Assembly: GCA_934255105.1 (NCBI GenBank)
Contig: CAKQNH010000030.1
Span: 1-15,688, forward strand
Direction of reading: 5' to 3'
Source of the DNA: an uncultured Pirellulaceae bacterium
Lineage (GTDB): Bacteria > Planctomycetota > Planctomycetia > Pirellulales > Pirellulaceae
Length of the DNA: 15,688 nt
In this document: positions 1 through 7,600 of the stretch, piece after piece
Layout of the letters: the number at the start of each line of letters is the position of its first letter
Position numbering within the stretch: position 1 is the stretch's first letter
The notes under the pieces: generated by a model
What the model saw: the letters and a program-made list of their open reading frames with translations, nothing else
Database searches by the model: none
What the model was told of the DNA's origin: nothing
Position numbers and translations under genes: made by a program

Positions 1-10
1 CCAGGGCACG

Positions 11-168
11 ATGCTAAACGAGAATTTCAAAGACATGTTGCTCGCGTTGAACGAAGCGGGCGCTGAATATTTACTGGGGCGTACGCTCTAGCGGCACATG
101 GTAGTCCTCGCGCAACGGGCGATATTGACTTTTGGGTGCGAACGACACCCGACAATGCAGCACGTTGA
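11..168 (+). pseudogene. Remnant of an AbiEii/DUF6036-type nucleotidyltransferase, frameshifted and truncated
   Basis: An ATG at 11 opens a reading frame beginning MLNENFKDMLLALNEAG and continuing AEYLL, then running into TAG at 89. From about 76 the matching frame is shifted and reads GAYALAAHG, then ATGDIDFWVRTTPDNAAR, ending at TGA 166. Joined, the two pieces look like the N-terminus of the AbiEii/DUF6036 nucleotidyltransferases. The GDIDFW segment carries the paired acidic residues that bind metal in nucleotidyltransferases of this fold. About four bases, including the usual valine before GAYAL, appear to be lost near 76. Everything after roughly residue 53 is gone, and unrelated DNA plus an IS110 fragment follow. 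The gene is certainly non-functional. The intact family often acts as the toxin-like enzyme of toxin-antitoxin or phage-abortive systems, but no partner gene is visible. The family call rests on recognition of the motif order. Confidence 0.72.
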
Positions 169-243
169 TGGGTGGCTGTAGCCGCCAAATTTCGTAAACT
201 CCTTTCCCCCCAACAACGTGCTGTGTCCCCCATGGCTGGCCGC

Positions 244-387
244 CAAATCGATCGTGTGCTTTTTAAACACCGTCGACAGGTAGTTTCGGTCGGCAGTGGC
301 ATTGAGGAAGGAGTGCTTGCGAGTTTTTGTGTCAGAAAAGCAGCACATCGTATTGAATTTGCCGAGGTCCAGTGCGAGAATTTTCAT
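244..387 (-). mobile_element. IS110-family transposase, N-terminal fragment (first 48 codons)
   Basis: Read on the minus strand from ATG 387, the sequence begins MKILALDLGKFNTMCCFSDT and continues through RNYLSTVFKKHTIDL. This matches the start of IS110-family DEDD transposases, where the aspartate in the ALDLGK motif is the first RuvC-like catalytic residue. After residue 48 the match stops abruptly. The expected MEACGP-type segment is replaced by unrelated residues, although the frame stays open to 88. The intact family is over 300 residues, so this is a dead remnant. It faces the broken nucleotidyltransferase head-on, and bases 169-243 between the two match neither. Several substitutions and the lack of any downstream transposase sequence indicate an old decayed copy, not a recent insertion. 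Confidence 0.75.
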
Positions 388-538
388 GGTACATGTGTCC
401 CTTGGGTTTGGGGTTGGTACATTGTGACAGTGGTTGTTACTAGCAACCCGAGATCACGGGTCTGAGTCGCCAGATTTTAATCGAATGGCTCCCACTCCAA
501 ACCCAGGACTTACATGGATTCTTTCGATGAGCAGATAA
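388..538. other. Noncoding DNA upstream of the IS110 fragment; likely old left end of the element
   Basis: No gene is visible here. In IS110-group elements the noncoding left end lies directly upstream of the transposase start and encodes the bridge RNA, so part of this stretch should be that left end. Visible structure includes an interrupted palindrome GGTTG/CAACC (432-436 and 444-448). It overlaps ACCCG/CGGGT (446-450 and 457-461). A 9-base inverted pair TGGGTTTGG/CCAAACCCA also occurs at 403-411 and 497-505. These could be stems of a former structured RNA, but such short pairs also occur by chance. The boundary of the element cannot be placed. The promoter of the alginate lyase gene must also lie in this stretch, but no convincing hexamers were found. 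Confidence 0.35.
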
Positions 539-1270
539 ATGACGCGACTGATACTAATCGGTTTGAGCCTGTTCATTCCGGCTCTAATCTTTGGGGCTGA
601 ACCGCCCGCGAATTCACTGGACCTCTCTCATTGGATGCTGACGCTTCCAGTAGACACAGTCCGTTCCGGCAGCCCGGATGAGATTAAGCAACCTGCGCTA
701 GAATCGTTCGTCGATCTCCGGTATTTCCTTGTCAACGAAATGGATAGCGGAGTTGTTTTTCGTGCTCACTGCGGCGGTAGTACAACAAAGGGCTCCAAGT
801 TTCCTCGGTGCGAACTGCGCGAAATGACCGACGGCGGCAGGGCACGTGCCGCATGGGATACCGATGGGCAAACATTTCATACGCTGACGATGCGGGCAGC
901 CATTACGAAAACGCCGCCCGTAAAGAAGCATGTGGTGTGTGCTCAGATTCACGACCTGGAAGATGATGTGATGATGATTCGCCTGGAAGGAACGAAGCTC
1001 TTTATCGAGCGCAACTCAGTTGGCGACGTCATGCTGGACCATGACTACGAGCTGGGAGCTCCTATTGATGTGAAAATTCAAGCCGGAGATGGCCACATTA
1101 ATGTGTGGTACGAGGGCGATCTCAAAATGAATTGGAAGGTGTCACGAAGAGGCTGCTATTTCAAAGCCGGCTGTTACACACAGTCCAACCTCGAAAAGGG
1201 AGATGCTGCAGAGTCATACGGCGAGGTTGTCATCTACCAGCTCGATGTCGAACATAAAACACAGCCGTGA
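539..1270 (+). CDS. Secreted alginate lyase, polysaccharide lyase family 7
   Basis: This 243-residue protein has a Sec signal peptide at residues 1-20, with likely cleavage after IFGA. A single PL7 beta-jelly-roll catalytic domain follows. All three signature motifs are present in order: RCELR (90-94) for R-x-E-x-R, QIH (136-138), and YFKAGCYTQ (207-215). In characterised PL7 enzymes the arginine, glutamine, histidine and motif-3 tyrosine form the active site that cleaves alginate by beta-elimination, so the enzyme should be active. QIH, as opposed to QVH, is often linked to guluronate-containing substrates, but that is only a guide. Length is typical for a single-domain member. No carbohydrate-binding module, lipobox or C-terminal anchor is present, so it is probably periplasmic or released. 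It is alone on the + strand between the transposon wreckage and an opposing gene, with no other alginate gene visible. Confidence 0.93.
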   Translation: MTRLILIGLSLFIPALIFGAEPPANSLDLSHWMLTLPVDTVRSGSPDEIKQPALESFVDLRYFLVNEMDSGVVFRAHCGGSTTKGSKFPRCELREMTDGGRARAAWDTDGQTFHTLTMRAAITKTPPVKKHVVCAQIHDLEDDVMMIRLEGTKLFIERNSVGDVMLDHDYELGAPIDVKIQAGDGHINVWYEGDLKMNWKVSRRGCYFKAGCYTQSNLEKGDAAESYGEVVIYQLDVEHKTQP

Positions 1271-1319
1271 GCATCGAACTATCCAGCGTACCCGAGCTAC
1301 GCCTTGTCACTCGACTTTT

Positions 1320-1347
1320 CCTGTCACCCATCTTCCTATCAAAAAAG
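1320..1347. repeat. Short dispersed repeat, copy 1
   Basis: This 28-base stretch begins CCTGTCACCCATCTTCCT and ends in a run of six A plus G. A second copy lies at 2577-2605, differing at one base and in the length of the A run. Both have the same orientation. They lie on either side of the DUF1559 gene, and copy 1 sits between two converging genes. From memory, similar sequence recurs in Pirellulales intergenic DNA, but this was not checked by search. Confidence 0.7.
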
Positions 1348-1458
1348 GGCCGGGTATTTTGAGAGGAAGATCGATCCAATTCGTTGTTTTGTAAAATCAG
1401 GAACCGCTCGATGTCGTCCGATGGTTGGTTTCGCCGCACAACACGTACAGACTGCGGC

Positions 1459-2445
1459 CTATTTTCGGAGCCTGAAAGCGGGTAAGAATGCCAAAAACAG
1501 GAAGGCGGCAAGTGCCAAGTAGCCCTCGACGCGAATGCGACTAAAGCTTCCATCAGAGAATCCCAAGAACTCGCTGGCTTCTACGTCGGTCGGTGTCCCG
1601 TCATCGATTTGCAGCAATTTATCCCACAGCGCGCCGTCCTGTCGACTGGCAAAATATGAACTGCTCCCGTCAGCCATCCCCAAGCTGCCGGGGGAGTAAT
1701 AGTGTGTAAATGTATCGGAGTGGAAGTGGGGCGGAAGATTGCTAGGACCCCAACTAGTGGCTTCTTGCTTGAATTGTTCCAGCGTCGGATCGCGAGGTGC
1801 CATCCAAGGGACGCTATGTTTGGATTCGACAATTGCCACCGTCTTGCTTGCGCCATCCGTGATGTCTCGCAGGCGACGCGAGCCATTTGGTGGAAAACAA
1901 GTTCGCTCGCCCACCACTACACAATAACCCGTTTCGAATTCGGGAGAAGCATTGGAATGACACTTGTAGACTTGCGGCATCTGCTCGAGCAATTGACTAT
2001 TGTTGGGGCCGTCCCATGGCTCGTCCATCGCATAGGAATCATAGAGTTGCTGTGCTTCGAGAAAGGGGAGCAAGAGCACTCGCCAACTGTGCATCGGCTC
2101 TCCTTGCGCGTCGCGAGTGATCGCCGGAGGAAAGCTACCATACTTGGATTCGTAGCTATATAATGCCCAGGAGATTTGCCTTACATTGTTGCGGCATTGC
2201 ATGCGACGAGACGCTTCACGGGCCATTTGAATCGCTGGCAGCAACAATAGCCCCAGTAGAAATAATAGAATCGCCACGATCATCAACCTGCCTAAACGAC
2301 TCCGCTGGGCGATGCCGTCGCCTGCGAAAAAGACATACGCCCAACCAGCCGAAATGCCCATGGCAATCAATATGCCAACTGTACCGAATAGCTGAATTGC
2401 CGAGGCGGTGAGCGCAATCACGTAGAAGATGTGTGTTAATCGCAT
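1459..2445 (-). CDS. DUF1559-domain protein, membrane-anchored variant without a prepilin site
   Basis: The 328-residue product contains the DUF1559 core found in large numbers in planctomycetes. Key stretches are LLPAIQMAREASRRMQC (68-84), NNVRQISWALYSYESKYGSF (86-105), WRVLLLPFLEAQQLYDSY (121-138), DEPWDGPNN (141-149), YKCHSNA (160-166) and MADGSSSYF (257-265). Most family members start with a type IV pilin-like GFTLVELL motif directly before the first helix. Here that position reads LGRLMIVAILLFLLG, so the processing site and conserved glutamate are absent. Additional hydrophobic segments occur at about 5-42, and another at about 308-325 ends the protein. It is therefore predicted to be an integral membrane protein with the DUF1559 core between membrane spans. 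The role of the family is unknown. It converges on the alginate lyase gene and is not in an operon. Confidence 0.88.
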   Translation of the reverse strand: MRLTHIFYVIALTASAIQLFGTVGILIAMGISAGWAYVFFAGDGIAQRSRLGRLMIVAILLFLLGLLLLPAIQMAREASRRMQCRNNVRQISWALYSYESKYGSFPPAITRDAQGEPMHSWRVLLLPFLEAQQLYDSYAMDEPWDGPNNSQLLEQMPQVYKCHSNASPEFETGYCVVVGERTCFPPNGSRRLRDITDGASKTVAIVESKHSVPWMAPRDPTLEQFKQEATSWGPSNLPPHFHSDTFTHYYSPGSLGMADGSSSYFASRQDGALWDKLLQIDDGTPTDVEASEFLGFSDGSFSRIRVEGYLALAAFLFLAFLPAFRLRK

Positions 2446-2484
2446 AGGCTGGACATCTTATATGCACTCGCGCATAAGTCTATG

Positions 2485-2530
2485 CGCATAATTAGCCGCT
2501 TTGGTCTTAGCCAGAGTTGTTTGATATGGC
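2485..2530. repeat. Diverged dispersed repeat, copy A
   Basis: This 46-base stretch aligns without gaps to 8657-8702, with 34 identical positions counted by eye. The best-conserved part is GTTGTTTGATATG near its right end, and an ATAATTA block lies near its left. It lies about 40 bases upstream of the DUF1559 start, so it could overlap that gene's promoter. The second copy lies just downstream of the response regulator gene, so a shared promoter role is unlikely. Confidence 0.5.
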
Positions 2531-2571
2531 GGCCTGTCACGACTGATGCGCAGACAGATTGAGAGATAAAT

Positions 2572-2605
2572 ATCTTCCTGTCACCCATCTTCCTGTCAAA
2601 AAAAG
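2572..2605. repeat. Short dispersed repeat, copy 2, with an internal 12-base duplication
   Basis: ATCTTCCTGTCA occurs twice at a 15-base interval (2572-2583 and 2587-2598), followed by a run of A. Bases 2577-2605 match copy 1 at 1320-1347 in the same orientation. It lies between the DUF1559 start and the end of the Uma2 gene. Confidence 0.7.
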
Positions 2606-2643
2606 GAGTGGGGGTTTCTCGTCGATGACCATCGCCGCAACCG

Positions 2644-2670
2644 CCGCTGACACGCATCACGCATCAGCGG
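2644..2670 (-). terminator. Weak hairpin spanning the Uma2 stop codon
   Basis: CCGCTGA (2644-2650) pairs with TCAGCGG (2664-2670) around a 13-base loop, and the Uma2 stop codon lies in the loop. No T tract follows on the transcribed strand, so a factor-independent terminator is only a possibility. Confidence 0.22.
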
Positions 2671-3253
2671 AAAACAACATAGCCACTTTCAGTGGGTAGC
2701 GCATGTCATCCAGTTCCAACTCGACTGTGTCGTCAAGTGCGACGACTGTCTGTGCGCGGTACGTGGATCCATCGCTGTGTTGAAAACGCTCTAGGCGTCG
2801 ATTGATCAAGTTGACGATCCAGTATTCGCTAACTCCGGCAGTGGCATAAATAGCCGCTTTCGCGCGGTCCTTGGCCAACGATGTGTCGGCTACTTCGATC
2901 AGCAACTGGCATTCTTTGGCATAGGGATGCCGGTTGCCGAAATCGGAGTTTTTTCCACGTACTACGGCCAGATCAGGCTCAGGCTCGCTGTTGTCCGTTG
3001 TGATTGACAGTTGACATTGGGCAAGCCAGCCATCGGGCAACACTCGCACCAACCAGCTATTGAGATACCGGACGGCATATCCATGTGCCGGACGGTGATT
3101 CATTTTTTCAACGATCCATCCTTCTAGCAATTCGACACGATCCTCAGGGGCTAACACCCCCAGTTCACCCAGTTGGCGGTACTGCGCGACGGTAAAGCGG
3201 TGCATTGGAATCGGCGGTGGAGTTTCGGAAGTGAAGGTGATGGCAGTGGACAT
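2657..3253 (-). CDS. Uma2-family (DUF820) PD-(D/E)XK nuclease-like protein
   Basis: The start chosen is ATG 3253, giving 198 residues beginning MSTAITFTSETPPPIPMHRF. The frame stays open further upstream, but that part lies inside the preceding gene and does not look like the family. The family layout is present: FTVAQYRQLGELGVL (20-34), RVELLEGWIVEKM (39-51), EPDLAVV (92-98), LLIEVADTS (118-126), K132 in DRAKAAIYA, and GVSEYWIVNL (140-149). D94, E120 and perhaps K132 would form the metal-binding nuclease site. Uma2 proteins are abundant in cyanobacteria and planctomycetes. They are classed as restriction-endonuclease-fold proteins, but their substrate is mostly unknown. The gene lies 32 bases after the DUF1501 gene on the same strand, so it is probably co-transcribed with the cytochrome c/DUF1549/DUF1501 pair. 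That is an odd neighbour for a surface-protein operon. Confidence 0.9.
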   Translation of the reverse strand: MSTAITFTSETPPPIPMHRFTVAQYRQLGELGVLAPEDRVELLEGWIVEKMNHRPAHGYAVRYLNSWLVRVLPDGWLAQCQLSITTDNSEPEPDLAVVRGKNSDFGNRHPYAKECQLLIEVADTSLAKDRAKAAIYATAGVSEYWIVNLINRRLERFQHSDGSTYRAQTVVALDDTVELELDDMRYPLKVAMLFSADA

Positions 3254-3285
3254 GGGAAAACGGGCTCGTCGCAATGAAAGTCGAA

Positions 3286-4608
3286 CTAAGCAAACAGTTC
3301 TGAAATGGGTTGGCCGCGATCGGTGATGGGGATCGGACGATCTCCGGCGTACAGGTTCTTGCTGTAGTCGACTCCAGTGGCGGCACAAACGGTTGCGAAC
3401 AGGTCGGGGACACCGACGGGTGATTCGACGATCTGCTTGGCAAGCTCGTCTGTCTGGCCATAAGCGCCCCTGTGAGACAGTCCGCCGCCGGCGAGTACGC
3501 AGGTGAACGACGTTCCCTGGTGCCCGCGTCCCCCGCCACTGTCGAAGCCCGATGGGCGACCGAACTCAGTCGAAACCATGATCAGCGTTTTATCGAGCAG
3601 GCGTTTTTCTTCGAGGTCGACAATCAAGGCGGCCAACGCAAAGTCCAGCTCCTCGATCAGTTTGTGTTGATTCAAAATGCCCGCGTTGTGGACATCCCAG
3701 CCAGCCCCATTGAGAAAATTCAAATTATGGCTGACTTCGATGAAACGCACGCCACGCTCAACCAAGCGGCGACTCAACAAGCAGCGCTGTCCGAACTCAC
3801 CGCCGTAACGATTGCGCAAATCATCGGGCTCTTTGTCAAGCTGGAACACTTGCGTGAACTCGGGGCCACTGAGCTTAAGACTTTGCTCGATGGTGTCTTC
3901 GTAATCTATCAGCGCCTTCACCTCAGTCGGAGTGGCAGCATCACGCAGACCGGCTAGAAATGATTCTCGACGACTTTGCCGCTGCGGGGTGATTCCCTCT
4001 GGGCGCGATAGTCCCGCGGGCCCGCGACTGGTATCGGTCAAGTACAAATAACCGTGCTTGGCACCGAGAAAGCCAGGCCCGCGAGTCACATTGGGATACC
4101 CGATCAAGACGTAGGGTGGAACCCCATCGACCATTGCGCCGCGCTCATGTGCGATGATCGAACCGATCGACGGGTACGTTACAGTTCCACTGATCGGTCT
4201 TCCGGTGTGCATGCGATTGGTCGCAGCGGCGTGTTCGTCGATGACCTCATGATGCACTGATCGTACCGCTGTAACGCGATCCATGACTTTGGCGGTTCGC
4301 GCCAAGTGTTCACATACCTGAACGCCTGGGACCGCTGTCTCGATCGCGTCGTAATACGATCCAGCTTTCTTTGACTTCGGATCTCCTTTGGCTTTTGGGT
4401 CAAACGTATCCATTTGGCCCATGCCCCCGCCCAACCAGATCGAGATCACATGCTCGGCACTGCCGCTTAGCCGAGCGATGTTGGCGGCTGTGGATTGCGA
4501 GGCAGTGGATTGCGAGGCTGCTCCGGTAGCTGCGCTGCATCGACCGGCGGCGAGGGCAGCAACCGATGCGGCAGACGTGGACAGAAACTTTCTGCGATCA
4601 TGGTTCAT
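3286..4608 (-). CDS. Tat-exported DUF1501 protein (alkaline phosphatase/sulfatase-like fold)
   Basis: The start is ATG 4608, giving 440 residues. The longer open frame upstream lies inside the preceding gene. The N-terminus [20 protein letters not shown] is a twin-arginine signal (RR at 5-6), so the protein should be exported folded. DUF1501 hallmarks follow: [15 protein letters not shown] (58-72), [20 protein letters not shown] (116-135), [11 protein letters not shown] (177-187), GWDVHNAG (303-310), and [13 protein letters not shown] (341-353) with GRGHQ (360-364). These resemble the metal-site segments of the sulfatase/phosphatase superfamily, but the reaction is unknown. A short duplication, [10 protein letters not shown] (31-40), lies in the linker after the signal. 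The ATG shares one base with the stop of the upstream gene (TAATG), which suggests translational coupling. DUF1501 genes are usually paired with DUF1549/DUF1553 genes, as here. Confidence 0.93.
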   Translation of the reverse strand: MNHDRRKFLSTSAASVAALAAGRCSAATGAASQSTASQSTAANIARLSGSAEHVISIWLGGGMGQMDTFDPKAKGDPKSKKAGSYYDAIETAVPGVQVCEHLARTAKVMDRVTAVRSVHHEVIDEHAAATNRMHTGRPISGTVTYPSIGSIIAHERGAMVDGVPPYVLIGYPNVTRGPGFLGAKHGYLYLTDTSRGPAGLSRPEGITPQRQSRRESFLAGLRDAATPTEVKALIDYEDTIEQSLKLSGPEFTQVFQLDKEPDDLRNRYGGEFGQRCLLSRRLVERGVRFIEVSHNLNFLNGAGWDVHNAGILNQHKLIEELDFALAALIVDLEEKRLLDKTLIMVSTEFGRPSGFDSGGGRGHQGTSFTCVLAGGGLSHRGAYGQTDELAKQIVESPVGVPDLFATVCAATGVDYSKNLYAGDRPIPITDRGQPISELFA

Positions 4609-7600
4609 TAGGGTACCCAAACAAATTCGCGGTGATTGATCAAACTCCAGACAACGTCTTCGTAAACTTCGCGCCATTGCGGGCGCAAGCGGGGATCGGG
4701 GGGGGGGCCGCGACGAACCCGCTCCTGCCACTGCTCCTGAATCTGGTTGGCCTGGGGCAGCAGGTGATTGGTCCAGGTCGATTGCGGTAGCGGTGGATCT
4801 AGTATAACTGTTTCGACTTCGCTGGGCGGCAGCCTGCGTTGCTCAAACCCTGCGGCGAGTGCCGATGCGAGTTCGCCACGCTCCTGCGACTGCGGATAAC
4901 GCGAAAGAAAACGCAGGAACAGCCTGTCGAGCAGCTCATCTGGAGACTTGGCTTCGATCGCCAAGTCGGCTAGGCTGCTGTCGTAGGCGGCGCGGGAGAG
5001 CGACATCGTCAACGTGCCGCCGGCCAGAATTCCCGGCTGCAAAACGCTCGGGTCGGTCTCGCGTACGAAGATCGGTTGTTGCCGCGTGCCGGTCCAGCCG
5101 AACGACTCCAACACATCGACGACGGATTGAGCGCGTGGCATCGCTAGGCTCGGGCGATCGCGTTCGTTGTTCAGTCCAGCAAACATCCATGCCCGCCTAG
5201 GCATGCCCAGACTCAATCGATGGGCGCTCGTATCCGATCCATCATGCACAAACGTCAGTTCTTCGCTGTCAATCTCGCGGCCAGTGGCGTGGAACAGCGA
5301 ATCTACAATTTGTTCAGCGGTCAAGCGACGCGGATCGGGCGCGACGAAGAATCGCTGCTGCGCAGATGCCGCGTGGTTCCGGCCAATTGCTTCACGCTGG
5401 TAGAGTTGTGAAGTCATGATCAAACGCAGCACGTGTTTCAAATCGTAGTCATGCGATACCAATTCATCGGCCAACAAGTGGAGTAGCTCGGGGTGGCTGG
5501 GCGAGTCCCCTTCCCAATCATTGACGTGGGCCACGATGCCAGTACCGATCAGCCGAGTCCACAGATGGTTGACCACAACTTGGGGGAATCGTTTGTTCTG
5601 CGGTGCGGTGATGAGCGCAGCGAGCCGTTCGCGAGTGTCTTTCGGGTCGCGCATCAATACGTCGATATCCGCGTTGTCCTCGACCCCAGTAAACTCAGCA
5701 AATGGCCACTTCGCATCTACGCTTTCCCCTGGTTTAAGCGTTACCTTGATTAACGACTCGCGGCCGAGACTGGTGAAAAACTCATCCGGCACACGGCTCG
5801 TCTTAGGCGGTACGAGCGATTTGCGATTGAGCATGGCCGCGAGCGAATACAGATCTGCCTGCAAGGTGCTATGGAAGGGCGAATCGTGACATCGAGCACA
5901 TTGCATTTCAACGCCCAGAAACGCTGACGCGAGGATATGCGCCTTGGCCGCCATCGGCGAATCGTTCTCCCCGGCGAGTGCGAAACCAGCGCTGCCACCA
6001 TCGTGCGGACTGCCACGCATGAGAACCAAATCCGTTACCATGCGGTCCACGGGTTGATTGTCGCGCAGGGCGTCGTATAGAAACCACCGAAAAGGCCCGG
6101 TGCTGTTCAGTGAAGCGTTGAGCAGCGTGGGGTTTTCAGCGAGCAGGTCCAACCAAAAGCTGATCCAGTGATCGGCGTAACGATCATCGCTGAGCAATTG
6201 ATCGATCAGCCGCTCGCGCCGATCCGCTTTATCGCTGTCAAGGAACTGCATCGCCTCGGCAGCAGTCGGTCCCACGCCGACGATATCGAGGTAAGCCCGG
6301 CGCAGCAGCGCGGCATCATCCACGATGGCTGCATGAGTGACCTGTTGTGGATCCAGTGGCGGTGCGGGCCACAGAGCCCCCTCGCTGACCCACTGTTCCA
6401 GCGTTGCAATCTGCTGTTCGGTCAATCCCCCGTCGGTGGGCGGCATGTCGCCATCGCGGACTCGGGCGATCAATTCACTGGCATCTAGATCACCCGGCAC
6501 AACGGCCGGAGTCCCCGATTCACCTTCGGACAAGGCTGCGTCGCGAGAATTGAGTCGCAGGCCACCCCGCTGCTTCTCACCGTGGCAACGGAAGCACTGC
6601 TCCTGTAGGATCGGTAGCACTTCGCCGTGGAAAAAGCCGGTTGTCGCGGCGTCATATTTTACCGACTCGTCCATCGCCCGCTGAATTTTGGCGTTGAGCA
6701 AATCGTCGATAGGATGGGTAGCAATGGGATGAGTAGCGACGTTCGTGCCAGCGGTGGCTGTCCCCGCAGTCTGCTTGGCGTGGCCACTGCGAGCCAGTTC
6801 GTGGCGCCGCTGCCAGAATTCATCTTGAGAAGCCGCATTGGTACGGCGGATCGTGTCTTCGAGCTCGCACAGCCTACGCTCATTGTTTGCGATCACCGGT
6901 TCGATCGCATCATCGGTGAGCATGAGCGGTGAGGATCCGGCGGGACGCAAGACAAATAGTGGGCCAGCCCCGCCAGGCTGAATCGCAACGACCACTTCGC
7001 CGGTCTCCATGCGTTCGTTTGGACTGCCGACAACGAGTTCGAGCACTACACGCACGGTTCGCGCACTATGCTTCTCGGCCGGTAGAGCTTCCCCCTCGAT
7101 ATGATTGCCGATTTCATACTCGACGAATTCTTCTTGCTGTGGAAAGGGGAGCAATCGCGCGTCGGGAACCAGTGGTGGCGGGATTGGCACGACGGGTGCC
7201 TCTTGGCCCGTCCTGCGCACGTTCGCTTTTGTTCTGGCGACAAGTTTGCCATCGATCCACAATCGGCTTAGTGCACGCACTCGCAGGAGCAAGCGATATT
7301 TTCCTGCAGGCATTTCGACATCGCCCGCCATGCGCAGCAGCAGCGGAGGTTTCCAACTCGCGCGCATGCCCGTGCTGTCATAACGAATAGGAATTCGCGA
7401 TAGCAAGAACTCTTCGCCGGTCCAGCGCAGCGCCTCGTCGGGCCACGACTCGCCTTCGTTAAGCCAGCGGTTATTAGCGGGCAACTCTTCGGAGAGTGTC
7501 ACGAGCGTCTCCCCCGGAGCAATCTCGCCGAGCTCAGGCATGACCTCGGTTTGCGGCCCTACCTTAGGCGGATCGCCGACGCGGTGAAATCGAGCGGCCA

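Noticed and set aside
27..302. Minus-strand open frame of 91 codons across the transposon wreckage
   Set aside because: It overlaps both the nucleotidyltransferase remnant and the IS110 fragment in another frame, has no recognisable motif, and its Cys/Arg-rich composition is typical of a shadow frame.
244..387. Functional IS110 insertion sequence
   Set aside because: Only 48 codons of a transposase that normally exceeds 300 residues remain, and no right end is visible.
514..600. Short + strand open frame starting MDSFDEQIND upstream of and overlapping the alginate lyase start
   Set aside because: It is only 28 codons, overlaps the signal peptide coding region in another frame, and shows no independent support.
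3254..3388. N-terminal extension of the Uma2 gene by 45 codons
   Set aside because: The extension lies inside the DUF1501 coding region, is rich in arginine, and does not resemble the start of Uma2 proteins. ATG 3253 gives the normal family length.
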